A stretch of DNA of 64,000 nt from RGIG4097 sp045613765. GTDB taxonomy: Bacteria > Bacillota > Clostridia > Christensenellales > CAG-917. Every line of letters begins with the position of its first letter. Position 1 is the stretch's first letter. The position numbers and the translations under genes are program-made. Of the stretch, positions 43,306 through 51,077 are shown piece by piece. The notes under the pieces were generated by a model, which was given only the letters and a program-made list of their open reading frames with translations, did no database searches and was not told where the DNA came from. The stretch lies in contig JAZLBO010000020.1 of assembly GCA_045613765.1 (NCBI GenBank), positions 62,001 to 126,000 on the forward strand. Reading direction: 5' to 3'.

Positions 43306-43725
43306 TTATTTTTTCTTGGTTTTGTCGCGCCATTTGACAAACTTTTTCAGGTCGTGCCCCACAAGTGACATACACACGCTTATGACTGATGCATCATCAA
43401 CATAACCAATCAATGGTATGAAGTCGGGCATCATATCACTTGGCAATAGAAAATACAACAACGCACTTGTGACTGCAACTATCGTTGCTGTTGGCACTTT
43501 GGTGTATTCCTTTTTGATATAGCATTTCAAGAGTGAAAGGAAGGTTGGCACTTTGGCAAGTTTTCCACCCACTTTAGGTATTCCTTTCAACTTGTCTTCT
43601 ACTTGAATAAGCATCCCATCAACCTTGTCCGTGCTTGTCAACAACTCTTGTGCCTGAGTGTAGCCACCTTCAAGCGCCTCAACTGCCTCGTCTGTTGTTA
43701 TCTTTGTTTTTTCTTTCTTTTTCAT
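43306..43725 (-). CDS. YkvA family protein (DUF1232)
   Basis: A 139-residue protein. The DUF1232 core is AIVAVTSALLYFLLPSDMMP, then DFIPLIGYVDDASVI (residues about 75-115), which forms a hydrophobic hairpin with the conserved DxxPDxxPxxGxxDD pattern. The N-terminal 60 residues are helical and charged. YkvA proteins are membrane-associated and of unknown function. Confidence 0.85.
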   Translation of the reverse strand: MKKKEKTKITTDEAVEALEGGYTQAQELLTSTDKVDGMLIQVEDKLKGIPKVGGKLAKVPTFLSLLKCYIKKEYTKVPTATIVAVTSALLYFLLPSDMMPDFIPLIGYVDDASVISVCMSLVGHDLKKFVKWRDKTKKK

Positions 43726-43770
43726 GGTATAAAATTCAATTCCCGTTGTTTATATATTTATTTTGATATA

Positions 43771-45198
43771 TTAAAGTTTGATTAGTGCAAGACCACCCTC
43801 AGAGGTTTCTCTGTATGAGGGGCGAAGATCCTCGCCTGTTTCTCGCATTGTTTTGATGACGTTGTCAAGGGACATTTTGCGTGAGTCCCAAAGAAGATTT
43901 GCCAAACTGACTGCATTGATTGCTCGCATTGCTGCAACTGCATTTCTTTCAATACAGGGTATTTGAACAAGTCCACATATAGGATCACAAGTGAGTCCAA
44001 GATGGTGTTCCATTGCGATTTCAGCAGAGTACTCAATCTTGTCAATATCGTATCCGTAGAGTTCGGCAAGACCTGCAGATGCCATTGAACAAGCACTGCC
44101 AATTTCTGCTTGACAACCACACTCTGCACCTGATATTGATGCATTGGTTTTGATAAGATTGCCCACTATACCTGCAGTGATAAGTGCATTGACAATTTGT
44201 CTATCGGTGTATTTGTTCTTTTGTTGTTGATAGTAAAGGACTGCAGGGACAACACCTGCTGCGCCACAAGTGGGGGCTGTTGCCACTCTTTCCCCAGATG
44301 CATTTTGCTCGCCTACTGCAAATGCAAAGGCGCAGACAATACGGTTTTCTCTTGTTTCTGCACTTTCCCAAATGTCTTGGTTATAGTAGAGAGATTTTGC
44401 CTTCTTTTTCACTTCAAGACCACCGGGCAATATGCCTGCATCTATGATGCCACGATGGATTGCATCTTTCATCACATCCCACACCTTGTGCATATAGTCA
44501 AGGAAGTCTGGACCTTCTTTTGATATTGCATACTCCCAAATGCGCATATTGTTGGCTTTGCAGTAGTTGGCAATATCCGTGAAGGTGTGCAGATCATATA
44601 CGTCGGGGGTGTCTGTTAATTTTTGATTTTCGTAAAGGATACTGCCACCACCAACGCTCATAACACGCTTGCGAGCCACTTCCTTTCCGTCAGTGTAGCC
44701 AATGATGTCCATTGTGTTGGGATGAGGGATATCTGTGGTTGACATATCAAACTCAACTTGGCAAGGTATGGGTGCAAAGGTCTTGACACACACTCTATCT
44801 GTGCCGTGGCCTTTGCCCGTCTTTGAAAGTGAGCCATAAAGGATGACCTTGACACTGTCTATGCCTTCATTGTTGAGAGCAAACTCCTTGCAAGCACGCT
44901 CGGGACCCATTGTATGTGAACTTGACGGGCCTCTGCCAATCTTGTATAACTCAACAAGGGATTTCATGCCCGTTGCATCTTTTCTGCTCTCTGCAGTTTT
45001 GGTGGGCATAAAGTCTTCTGCACCAACGTCAAATATGCGCATCATCTCAATGAGATGTATTGCAGACGGCACAGATTGTCCCTTCTCCCACTTGGATATC
45101 GCTTGGTCGCTGACTTTGAGCAACTTGGCGAGTTCGCGTTGGGACAAGCCCTTTTCAACTCTCAATTCCTTAATTTTGCTTGGGTTAATAGTGTTCAT
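43771..45198 (-). CDS. L-serine ammonia-lyase with N-terminal Xre-type HTH domain
   Basis: A 475-residue fusion. Residues 5-60 are a Cro/CI helix-turn-helix (IKELRVEKGLSQRELAKLLK, VSDQAISKWEKG). From residue 78 it is a single-chain iron-sulfur L-serine dehydratase: beta domain ELYKIGRGPSSSHTMGPERA, alpha domain with TAPTCGAAGVVPAVL, and the cluster cysteines GAECGCQAEIGSACS and DPICGLVQIPC. It turns L-serine to pyruvate and ammonia using an oxygen-labile [4Fe-4S] cluster. The DNA-binding head suggests the enzyme also senses or regulates; whether it binds DNA is inference. Confidence 0.92.
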   Translation of the reverse strand: MNTINPSKIKELRVEKGLSQRELAKLLKVSDQAISKWEKGQSVPSAIHLIEMMRIFDVGAEDFMPTKTAESRKDATGMKSLVELYKIGRGPSSSHTMGPERACKEFALNNEGIDSVKVILYGSLSKTGKGHGTDRVCVKTFAPIPCQVEFDMSTTDIPHPNTMDIIGYTDGKEVARKRVMSVGGGSILYENQKLTDTPDVYDLHTFTDIANYCKANNMRIWEYAISKEGPDFLDYMHKVWDVMKDAIHRGIIDAGILPGGLEVKKKAKSLYYNQDIWESAETRENRIVCAFAFAVGEQNASGERVATAPTCGAAGVVPAVLYYQQQKNKYTDRQIVNALITAGIVGNLIKTNASISGAECGCQAEIGSACSMASAGLAELYGYDIDKIEYSAEIAMEHHLGLTCDPICGLVQIPCIERNAVAAMRAINAVSLANLLWDSRKMSLDNVIKTMRETGEDLRPSYRETSEGGLALIKL

Positions 45199-45340
45199 AA
45201 CGTCATTTCCTTAAAATTAAACTATTTGTATATATTATACACCATATTATCCATATTTGAAAGCCCTTTTTCAAAATTCAACAACATTTTTCCAACTAAT
45301 AGTTGAAATTCGGTATAGAATATCTTTTATATTTGATATT

Positions 45341-45373
45341 AAAAAAGACACTCAATCGAGTGCCTTTTTATTT
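45341..45373. terminator. Terminator of the zinc-ribbon coiled-coil gene
   Basis: AAAAAAGACACTC, AATC, GAGTGCCTTTTTATTTTTT. One of a family of near-identical GGCACTC terminators in this window. Confidence 0.8.
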
Positions 45374-45384
45374 TTTAATACTGA

Positions 45385-46059
45385 TTATTCAATGTTTGAA
45401 GGTTCTGCTGAATCGCTTGCAGGTGCTTCGGGCTTTGCAAATGCTTTCTTCAAAAATGACTTGCCTGCATTGAATACGTCCTTAAGACCATTGACTGCTT
45501 CTGCATTGATGACGTTTGTCTTTTCTTCAACTGCAGGTGCTTCTTCTGCAACGGGTGCTGCTTCCACTGTTTCGGTTGCAGGTGTTGCAACTGTTGAGCA
45601 GACGCCAGCCACCTTTGACTTGATTGCTTCGTATGCACTTACAAGGCGTGCCTTGATGTTTTGAGTTGACTTAAGTTCGTTTTGGAGTTTTTCTTTTGCT
45701 GCAGTGAGTTCTGCCTTGACCTTTTCTTCAACTGCCTTTGCAACGATTTGTGCTTCGATTGCAATAATCTTGCCTTCGATTTCCTTGATCTTTGCTTCTA
45801 CTGCAGAAACTTTTTCCTTTGCTTTTGCAACAAATTTGTCCTTTTCTGTCTTGACTGCTGTTGAGATTTTGTCCATCTTGTTGATGGTGTCAACTGCTGC
45901 CATATCAGTGATGAACACATGACCACAATCCATGCAAATGTTGAACTTGGGGTTTACAGGAAGAACGCCGTCTTCATTGGGAATATGTGATGTGATAAAG
46001 CCCAATTCAAAAGGATAGTTGCGGATGTTTTCTGAATTACAAATGCTACATTTTTTCAT
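45385..46059 (-). CDS. Zinc-ribbon protein with long coiled coil
   Basis: A 224-residue protein of no recognised family. The N terminus has a zinc ribbon with two CxxC pairs (KKCSICNSENI and FNICMDCGHVF). Residues about 60-130 form a strong Lys/Glu coiled coil (KAKEKVSAVEAKIKEIEGKI), then a low-complexity Ala/Pro/Glu linker (ATETVEAAPVAEE), and a short C-terminal helix AGKSFLKKAFA. No signal peptide or membrane helix. The layout suggests a cytosolic scaffold or nucleic-acid associated protein; function unknown. Confidence 0.75.
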   Translation of the reverse strand: MKKCSICNSENIRNYPFELGFITSHIPNEDGVLPVNPKFNICMDCGHVFITDMAAVDTINKMDKISTAVKTEKDKFVAKAKEKVSAVEAKIKEIEGKIIAIEAQIVAKAVEEKVKAELTAAKEKLQNELKSTQNIKARLVSAYEAIKSKVAGVCSTVATPATETVEAAPVAEEAPAVEEKTNVINAEAVNGLKDVFNAGKSFLKKAFAKPEAPASDSAEPSNIE

Positions 46060-46427
46060 TTTTATACCTCTAATTTTTATTTTCTTGTTATTAGCGCAAC
46101 AATTTTCTTGTTTTTGTTGTGTCTTTGATGATTGGATTATACACCATACTTTTCAAAAAAGCAACAAATTTTTGAAAATTGTTGGAATTTTGTTTTTTAT
46201 TTGTGAGATAAGTCAAAATCACTTGCGAAAACACGCATATTGTGCTAATATCCCAAATGCAAATGATATTGAATATATTATAATATATAACAAATTATTG
46301 AAATAATCAATACCAAAAGCGTTTCAAATCTAACACATGCAAGCGCAAATTAACTTTGCCCTCATGGTAGGAAAGATGCAGAGCCTATTTCCTTCCACTC
46401 GGGCGTTGATTTGCTTCGCAACTAAAC
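46060..46427. other. Gap upstream of tRNA-Glu
   Basis: A+T-rich and without a gene. At 46358 the word GCCCTCATGGTA repeats the first 11 bases of tRNA-Glu, a partial 5' copy. Between the copy and the tRNA lies GGCGTTGATTTGCTTCGCAACTAAACGCC-like inverted sequence (46412-46430). Confidence 0.45.
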
Positions 46428-46502
46428 GCCCTCATGGTCAAGCGGTTAAGACGTCGCCCTCTCACGGCGGAATCTGGGGTTCGATTCCCCATGGGGGTAC
46501 CA
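46428..46502 (+). tRNA. tRNA-Glu (CTC)
   Basis: GCCCTCA pairs with TGGGGGT (two G-U pairs), anticodon stem TCGCC/GGCGG with loop CTCTCAC giving CTC, T arm TGGGG-TTCGATT-CCCCA, CCA encoded. Its 3' end is repeated twice downstream. Confidence 0.93.
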
Positions 46503-46960
46503 AAAAAAACACTCGTTATGAGTGTTTTTTTATTATTCATTTTTATTCTTCATTTATCCCACGGGGAATTTGCACACTTTGTGTGCGCAACTTTGTTGCA
46601 CGAACCCCAGAACACTGGGCTGGCGCTCACCTTTTGAGAGTAAACTCTCTCGGCTCACTATTTCACGATTCCCATGGGGGTACCAATGAAAACAAGTCCT
46701 TCACGGGCTTGTTTTTCTTTTTTTCATGGGGAATTGCACACTTTGTGTGCGTGGCATTGTTGCACGAACCCCAGAACACTGGGGTGGCGTTTCGCTACAT
46801 GAGTGAACTCACTCGCTACACTATTTCGCTCACTACGTTCTCTACGATTCCCATGGGGGTACCAAAAAACAAGTCCTTCCCGGGCTTGTTTTCTTTTTCT
46901 CATGGGAAATTTGCACTCTTTGTGTGCGTGGCTTTGCCACACGAACCCCAGAACACTGAA
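46503..46960 (+). repeat. Tandem units repeating the tRNA-Glu 3' end and terminator
   Basis: The tRNA 3' end CGATTCCCCATGGGGGTACCA recurs, one C shorter, at 46666-46685 and 46845-46864: spacings of 183 and 179 bp. Each copy is followed by a hairpin terminator (AACACTC...GAGTGTT, then AACAAGTCC...GGGCTTGTT twice) and by the spacer GGGGAATTTGCACACTTTGT...GCACGAACCCCAGAACACTG. A third spacer at 46901-46958 ends without a tRNA end. Nothing encodes a protein convincingly. Confidence 0.85.
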
Positions 46961-47025
46961 AACCCATAACGTTATTACAATTTGTAAATTATTTATATTT
47001 ATTTTTAGGAAATGGGGGAATTTGA

Positions 47026-47054
47026 TTGTAAATTGTTGTGGTTTGGTGTAGAAT
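47026..47054 (+). promoter_or_regulatory. Promoter of the preQ1-controlled transporter
   Basis: TTGTAA (47026-47031), 17-base spacer, TAGAAT (47049-47054), starting transcription about 25 bases before the aptamer. Confidence 0.6.
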
Positions 47055-47087
47055 ATGTTTGAAATTGATATTGGCAATGTATTTGCT

Positions 47088-47183
47088 CGCAGTTCGTAAC
47101 CATCCTGCGTTATCAAAACTAGGAGAAAGACATCTATGTTTATTGGTCCTGTTTGATGATTTGGTCAAACAGGTCTTTTTTTT
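47088..47183 (+). promoter_or_regulatory. preQ1-I riboswitch with terminator platform
   Basis: The aptamer is CGCAG (47088-47092), loop TTCGTAACCATC, CTGCG, then the A-rich tail TTATCAAAACTAGG, which is the H-type pseudoknot strand of preQ1-I riboswitches. A terminator CCTGTTTGA-TCAAACAGG-TCTTTTTTTT follows at 47148-47183, before the ATG. Ligand binding should favour termination. The downstream transporter fits exactly. Confidence 0.85.
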
Positions 47184-47192
47184 GAGGATATA

Positions 47193-47930
47193 ATGAAATT
47201 TAAGGCTTTTATCAAAAAGGAAATTGATGAAACAAGGGTTTTGTTGAAGTGCATACCTGCTGTTGTTGTCACATTGTTTGTTGTCAGCGTCGTGTCTATG
47301 AACATACTTGCCAACAAGACTTTGGTGCAACTTGAGTGGATTGCTCTTGACGGTGGCATATTGATTTCTTGGCTTTCATTTATGTGTATGGACATCATAA
47401 CCAAACACTTTGGGCCAAAGGCGTCAAACAAGGTGTCTATCCTTGCTGCGCTCATCAATTTGTTGACTTGTGCAATATTTTATATTGCAAGTGTAATTCC
47501 GTCCAACGCAAGCGACTACACTGCCCTCAACTCTATCCTTGGTGGCACGTGGTTTATATTGCTCAGTAGCACCATAGCATTTTTGTTGTCTGCACTCATC
47601 AACAACTGTCTTAACCACCTTATAAGCAAGTGCTTTAAGGATCAGGACAGCAAAAAGTCATACGTGGTGGCAACATACGTTTCCACTTTTGTGGGGCAAT
47701 TTTTGGATAACTTGATATTCTCTGTCCTTGTGTTTATGCTCTTTGCACCTATTTTCTGGGACGGGTTCAGCTGGACTTTTGTTCAATGCACAATGTGTTC
47801 ATTGACAGGTGCTTTGTTGGAACTTGTCATGGAAATCATCTTCTCCCCCATTGGATACAAGATTGTAAACAAGTGGAAGGCTCAAGACATTGGAAGACAA
47901 TATTTAGATTTGATAAAGAAGGAAGGTTAA
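47193..47930 (+). CDS. Queuosine precursor transporter, VUT/YhhQ family
   Basis: A 245-residue membrane protein with six helices (for example CIPAVVVTLFVVSVVSMNIL and ILGGTWFILLSSTIAFLLSA). The pattern GGILISWLSFMCMDIITKHFG, followed later by NLIFSVLVFMLFAPIFWDG, is that of the COG1738/VUT group, whose best-studied members import queuosine precursors preQ0 or preQ1. The preQ1-I riboswitch directly upstream supports that substrate. The start follows GAGGA. Confidence 0.9.
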   Translation: MKFKAFIKKEIDETRVLLKCIPAVVVTLFVVSVVSMNILANKTLVQLEWIALDGGILISWLSFMCMDIITKHFGPKASNKVSILAALINLLTCAIFYIASVIPSNASDYTALNSILGGTWFILLSSTIAFLLSALINNCLNHLISKCFKDQDSKKSYVVATYVSTFVGQFLDNLIFSVLVFMLFAPIFWDGFSWTFVQCTMCSLTGALLELVMEIIFSPIGYKIVNKWKAQDIGRQYLDLIKKEG

Positions 47931-47932
47931 TT

Positions 47933-48589
47933 ATGAAAATTATGATCACTGGCACAAGCAAAGGTATCGGCTTGGCAATCGCAAAGTTGTTTTTGGAAAA
48001 AGGTCATTCAGTTTTGGGTGTTGACAGACTTGAGAGTGCAATTTCGCACCCCTGCTACACCCATCATCAATGTGACATTAGAGAGTATGACAAATTGCCT
48101 GACGTCAAAGACGTCAACGTGCTCATCAACAATGCGGGCACACAAAACGAAGAAGACATTGACACCAACTTGAAGGCTCTCATACATATCACAGAAAGAT
48201 ATGGCGTGCAAGAAAACATCAAATCTATCTTGAATATTGGCTCTGCAAGTGGACATACCGGCAGTGAGTTCCCCTACTACTGCGCAAGCAAAGGTGGTGT
48301 GATTTCATACACAAAGAACGTGGCGTTGCGTGTGGCAAACTACGGTGCAACCTGCAACAGCCTTGACCCCGGCGGTGTCTTGACCGAACTCAACGCTCCC
48401 GTCATCAACAATAAGGAACTTTGGGCGCAAATCATGGATGTCACACCTATGAAAAAGTGGGCAACTGTTGAAGAAATTGCAAAGTGGGCGTACTTCTTGA
48501 CAATGGAAAACACCTTCTGCACAGGACAAAGTATTGTTGTTGACGGTGGCGAATCTATCAACTTCAAATTTGTCTGGGAAGAAAACTGA
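47933..48589 (+). CDS. Short-chain dehydrogenase/reductase
   Basis: A 218-residue Rossmann-fold oxidoreductase. TGTSKGIGLAIA is the coenzyme loop, NVLINNAGTQ the structural NNAG, Ser in LNIGSASGHTG and YYCASKGG the catalytic Ser-Tyr-Lys set, LDPGGVLTEL the PG motif. The chain is shorter than the usual 240-250. The ATG at 47933 follows GGAAGG, 2 bp after the transporter stop, so it is co-transcribed and under the same riboswitch. Its place in a preQ1-regulated unit is unusual; the substrate is unknown. Confidence 0.88.
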   Translation: MKIMITGTSKGIGLAIAKLFLEKGHSVLGVDRLESAISHPCYTHHQCDIREYDKLPDVKDVNVLINNAGTQNEEDIDTNLKALIHITERYGVQENIKSILNIGSASGHTGSEFPYYCASKGGVISYTKNVALRVANYGATCNSLDPGGVLTELNAPVINNKELWAQIMDVTPMKKWATVEEIAKWAYFLTMENTFCTGQSIVVDGGESINFKFVWEEN

Positions 48590-48657
48590 CTGACAAATCA
48601 AACTCGCTTTTATTATAAATAATAAAACCTATCCAAAAAACACAAAAATATATAAAG

Positions 48658-48686
48658 AAAAGGCACTCAAATGAGTGCCTTTTTTG
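48658..48686. terminator. Terminator between the SDR and leucine-rich-repeat genes
   Basis: AAAGGCACTC, AAAT, GAGTGCCTTTTTTG, between convergent genes. Confidence 0.85.
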
Positions 48687-48718
48687 TGCAGTTGAACTGC
48701 TATTGTTTTTGATTATGC

Positions 48719-50587
48719 TTAGGCAAAGTATGCTTCTGCGCTGTCACCGAACTTGATCATTGCTTCGAGCATTGCATGGATATTTGCATCAATGTTTTTG
48801 CCAAGTGCAGATGCAACGTATTGTTGAATGCTGTATAAATAACTATGGCTGATTTGGTTATCGGTATGTGCATCGTAAATTTCGATTTCAATTTGGGTGC
48901 GCATTTCTCTTGCATTAAGTGATGACAACGTGATCTTTGCTCTGTTGTCAGTGCCTGAGAAATCTTTGCCATCAACGATGATTTTTTCTTTGTTGCCGTT
49001 GCAGTCGATATATGTGATAACTGCATAGACATCATCTGCGTGATAATCCTTCAAATCAAAGTAGAAATTGATTTCAACTCTGTCTTCAAGTGAAAGGCTA
49101 CGGCCGATGAGTTCAACTTTGGGGTCTTTCAAGATGATTGAGTCGTCTGCGTTTGAAACTGCCTTCATCTCTTTTGTTGCGTATGCTTGTTGGTCTGCTG
49201 TCAAATCTGCATTGACAAGATTGTCGGTGTTGTAGCCAAAATAAATTTGTGCAGATGCACCGTAGTTGAGCATATCAACAAGGAGTGTCTTGAGTTTTTG
49301 ATCGTTTGTTCTTTCAAGCATTGTCATTGCGTATTGCTTGACGCTATATTCTTCAGTATCGCCCCAATATACAACGTCAAATTCATCTTCGGTTGTGCCG
49401 ATATACGTCAAGAGCACACTGCCGAGTTCGTATGCGTTGATGTTTCTATATGTAAAGACATAGTAGGTTTTGCCTGCGATATTTGCTGTTGTATATTCTT
49501 CAACCAATTCGCCGTCAACGTAGGTCTTGTTGCCTTCTGCATCGACTGAGTACTTTTCAACGTGCAAATATGTGCCGTGGCAACCTTCAAGAAGATCGCT
49601 TTCAACATAGTAGTTGATTGCAAATCTGTCTTCCAATGACACTGATTTCTTTGAAAGTTTGAGCGTATCTTCAAATTCGACGTCAAAGAACTTGTGACCA
49701 TTTTCTCTTGCATATTCTTCTGCAGTTGAATCGTTGTAACCCATAAAGAGTATATCCCACTCGCCATTGTGTGAGAATGCCTTGTCTTCAATGACTGTAT
49801 TGGGATTGTACAATTCCACTTCGCCAATGTTGTAGCAACGACCAAATGCAACTTCTTCGATATTTTCAAGACTTGCAGGGCAAATGACACGGAACAAGTT
49901 GTCGCAACTATAGAATGCGCCGACTCCAACACAGTTTATGTTTTCAGGAAGTGTGAGTTCAAGGATTGAATCACAGTTGTAGAATGCGCCCGCATCTATA
50001 AATCCGAGAGTTTCGGGCAAGACAATTTTTAGAGCAGCATTGAAGCCTGTCAATTTGACACAGTCTTGGAAAGCATATTCTCCAATTGTTTCTACAACAG
50101 GAAATCCGTTCAATGTTTCAAGATTTACACAGCCTGCAAATGCGTATCTGCCAATTTCGGTAACACAACTTTGATCACGGTGAAGAAGCGCTTGACCTCC
50201 AACAAGTGAAGCAGCATCGCCAAATTCAACTGTTCTCAAATTATCACAACCATAGAATGCGTATGCACCGATATTTTCAACAGTAAAAAGAATTCTTGCT
50301 TCTTTAATTTTATCTGCGTGTTTATACCAAGGTGCTTCACCCTTTTTAAAGTCAGGCATTTTGCTTGCACAAATTGCCAATACGCCATCTTCCAATTTCC
50401 ATCCACCGTCGGCAATGTTGCCCATATAAACAGCAGACGCTTCATCTTCAACGATGTCAACATCAGTTGTAACGCTATCAATGTCTGAGCCGTCTGCTGT
50501 GTCTGCAAATGCAACACTGACGGGTGTCACAACGATTAGCAAACAAAGGATAAAGCCCAAAATAAGATTTTTTGGCAGGTTTCTCAT
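48719..50587 (-). CDS. Secreted leucine-rich-repeat protein (BspA-like)
   Basis: A 622-residue exported protein with signal peptide (LILGFILCLLIVVTPVSVAFA). Residues about 100-290 hold at least six BspA-type repeats: IGAYAFYGCDNLRTVEF, IGRYAFAGCVNLETLNGF, IGEYAFQDCVKLTGF, IDAGAFYNCDSILELTLP, VGVGAFYSCDNLFRVICP and VAFGRCYNIGEVELYN. The C-terminal 300 residues contain two copies of a module starting KKSVSLEDRFAINYYVESD and GRSLSLEDRVEINFYFDLKD. No sortase motif or C-terminal anchor is seen. BspA-like repeats mediate binding to host or bacterial surfaces. Confidence 0.85.
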   Translation of the reverse strand: MRNLPKNLILGFILCLLIVVTPVSVAFADTADGSDIDSVTTDVDIVEDEASAVYMGNIADGGWKLEDGVLAICASKMPDFKKGEAPWYKHADKIKEARILFTVENIGAYAFYGCDNLRTVEFGDAASLVGGQALLHRDQSCVTEIGRYAFAGCVNLETLNGFPVVETIGEYAFQDCVKLTGFNAALKIVLPETLGFIDAGAFYNCDSILELTLPENINCVGVGAFYSCDNLFRVICPASLENIEEVAFGRCYNIGEVELYNPNTVIEDKAFSHNGEWDILFMGYNDSTAEEYARENGHKFFDVEFEDTLKLSKKSVSLEDRFAINYYVESDLLEGCHGTYLHVEKYSVDAEGNKTYVDGELVEEYTTANIAGKTYYVFTYRNINAYELGSVLLTYIGTTEDEFDVVYWGDTEEYSVKQYAMTMLERTNDQKLKTLLVDMLNYGASAQIYFGYNTDNLVNADLTADQQAYATKEMKAVSNADDSIILKDPKVELIGRSLSLEDRVEINFYFDLKDYHADDVYAVITYIDCNGNKEKIIVDGKDFSGTDNRAKITLSSLNAREMRTQIEIEIYDAHTDNQISHSYLYSIQQYVASALGKNIDANIHAMLEAMIKFGDSAEAYFA

Positions 50588-50740
50588 AAATTTTCTCCTT
50601 TAATTCATTGGCTATTAAATGTTGAACATTTAAGCCGTTGTGTCCAAAATTATACATTTTTTTGTGGTACGATGTCAAGACCAATTCCAAAATTTGGGAA
50701 GGAGTTGGCAAAAAAATCTGCAAATACATCACAATATATA

Positions 50741-50769
50741 AAAAAGACACTCAAAAGAGTGCCTTTTTT
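50741..50769. terminator. Terminator of the candidate 6S RNA
   Basis: AAAAAGACACTC, AAAA, GAGTGCCTTTTTTG; on the minus strand it lies 10-35 bases past the RNA's 3' stem and gives GGCACTC-TTTT-GAGTGTCTTTTTT. Confidence 0.75.
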
Positions 50770-50781
50770 GTTTTCAATTGA

Positions 50782-50945
50782 GTGGTGCCTCTTGAAAACC
50801 TGCGGGTGCAGGGTGGATACCGACTGCCTACGGTTCTGTCTTCCAGTGCGCTTTGCGATTATGAGGCCTGACATAGCCAATATGGACCCGTCGTTCCTTT
50901 TCTATAAGTGAGGTTCATTGCGACACCACTGAGCAAGGTTGCCCT
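50782..50945 (-). ncRNA. ssrS: Candidate 6S RNA
   Basis: Read on the minus strand, AGTGGTGTC near the 5' end pairs over 9 bp with GGCACCACT at the 3' end, TGAACCT then pairs with AGG-TTTTCA, and the interior is a long hairpin-like chain. TGGTGTCGCAATGAAC resembles the conserved 5' segment of 6S RNA. A TATAAT box precedes it (50957-50952) and a terminator follows. Length about 165 bases suits 6S, but the central bubble was not verified, so another structured RNA is possible. Confidence 0.5.
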
Positions 50946-51009
50946 TGCAAGATTATATTAACACAACAAACAGGAAAAATCAATACCCAATTTTTGTAAT
51001 TTTCAAAAA

Positions 51010-51038
51010 AGAAAAACCACTGTATTTCAAGTGGTTTT
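51010..51038 (-). terminator. Terminator of the lipoprotein gene
   Basis: AAAAACCACT, GTATTTCA, AGTGGTTTTCC; on the minus strand it is followed by TTTTTCTTTTTTG. Confidence 0.75.
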
Positions 51039-51077
51039 CCGTATTCTAAACATATATTTTGGCGTTTTTGCTCAGCT

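Noticed and set aside
46337..46969. A 210-codon frame running through tRNA-Glu and its repeats
   Set aside because: The frame crosses the tRNA and three terminators; it is an accident of the repeat unit.
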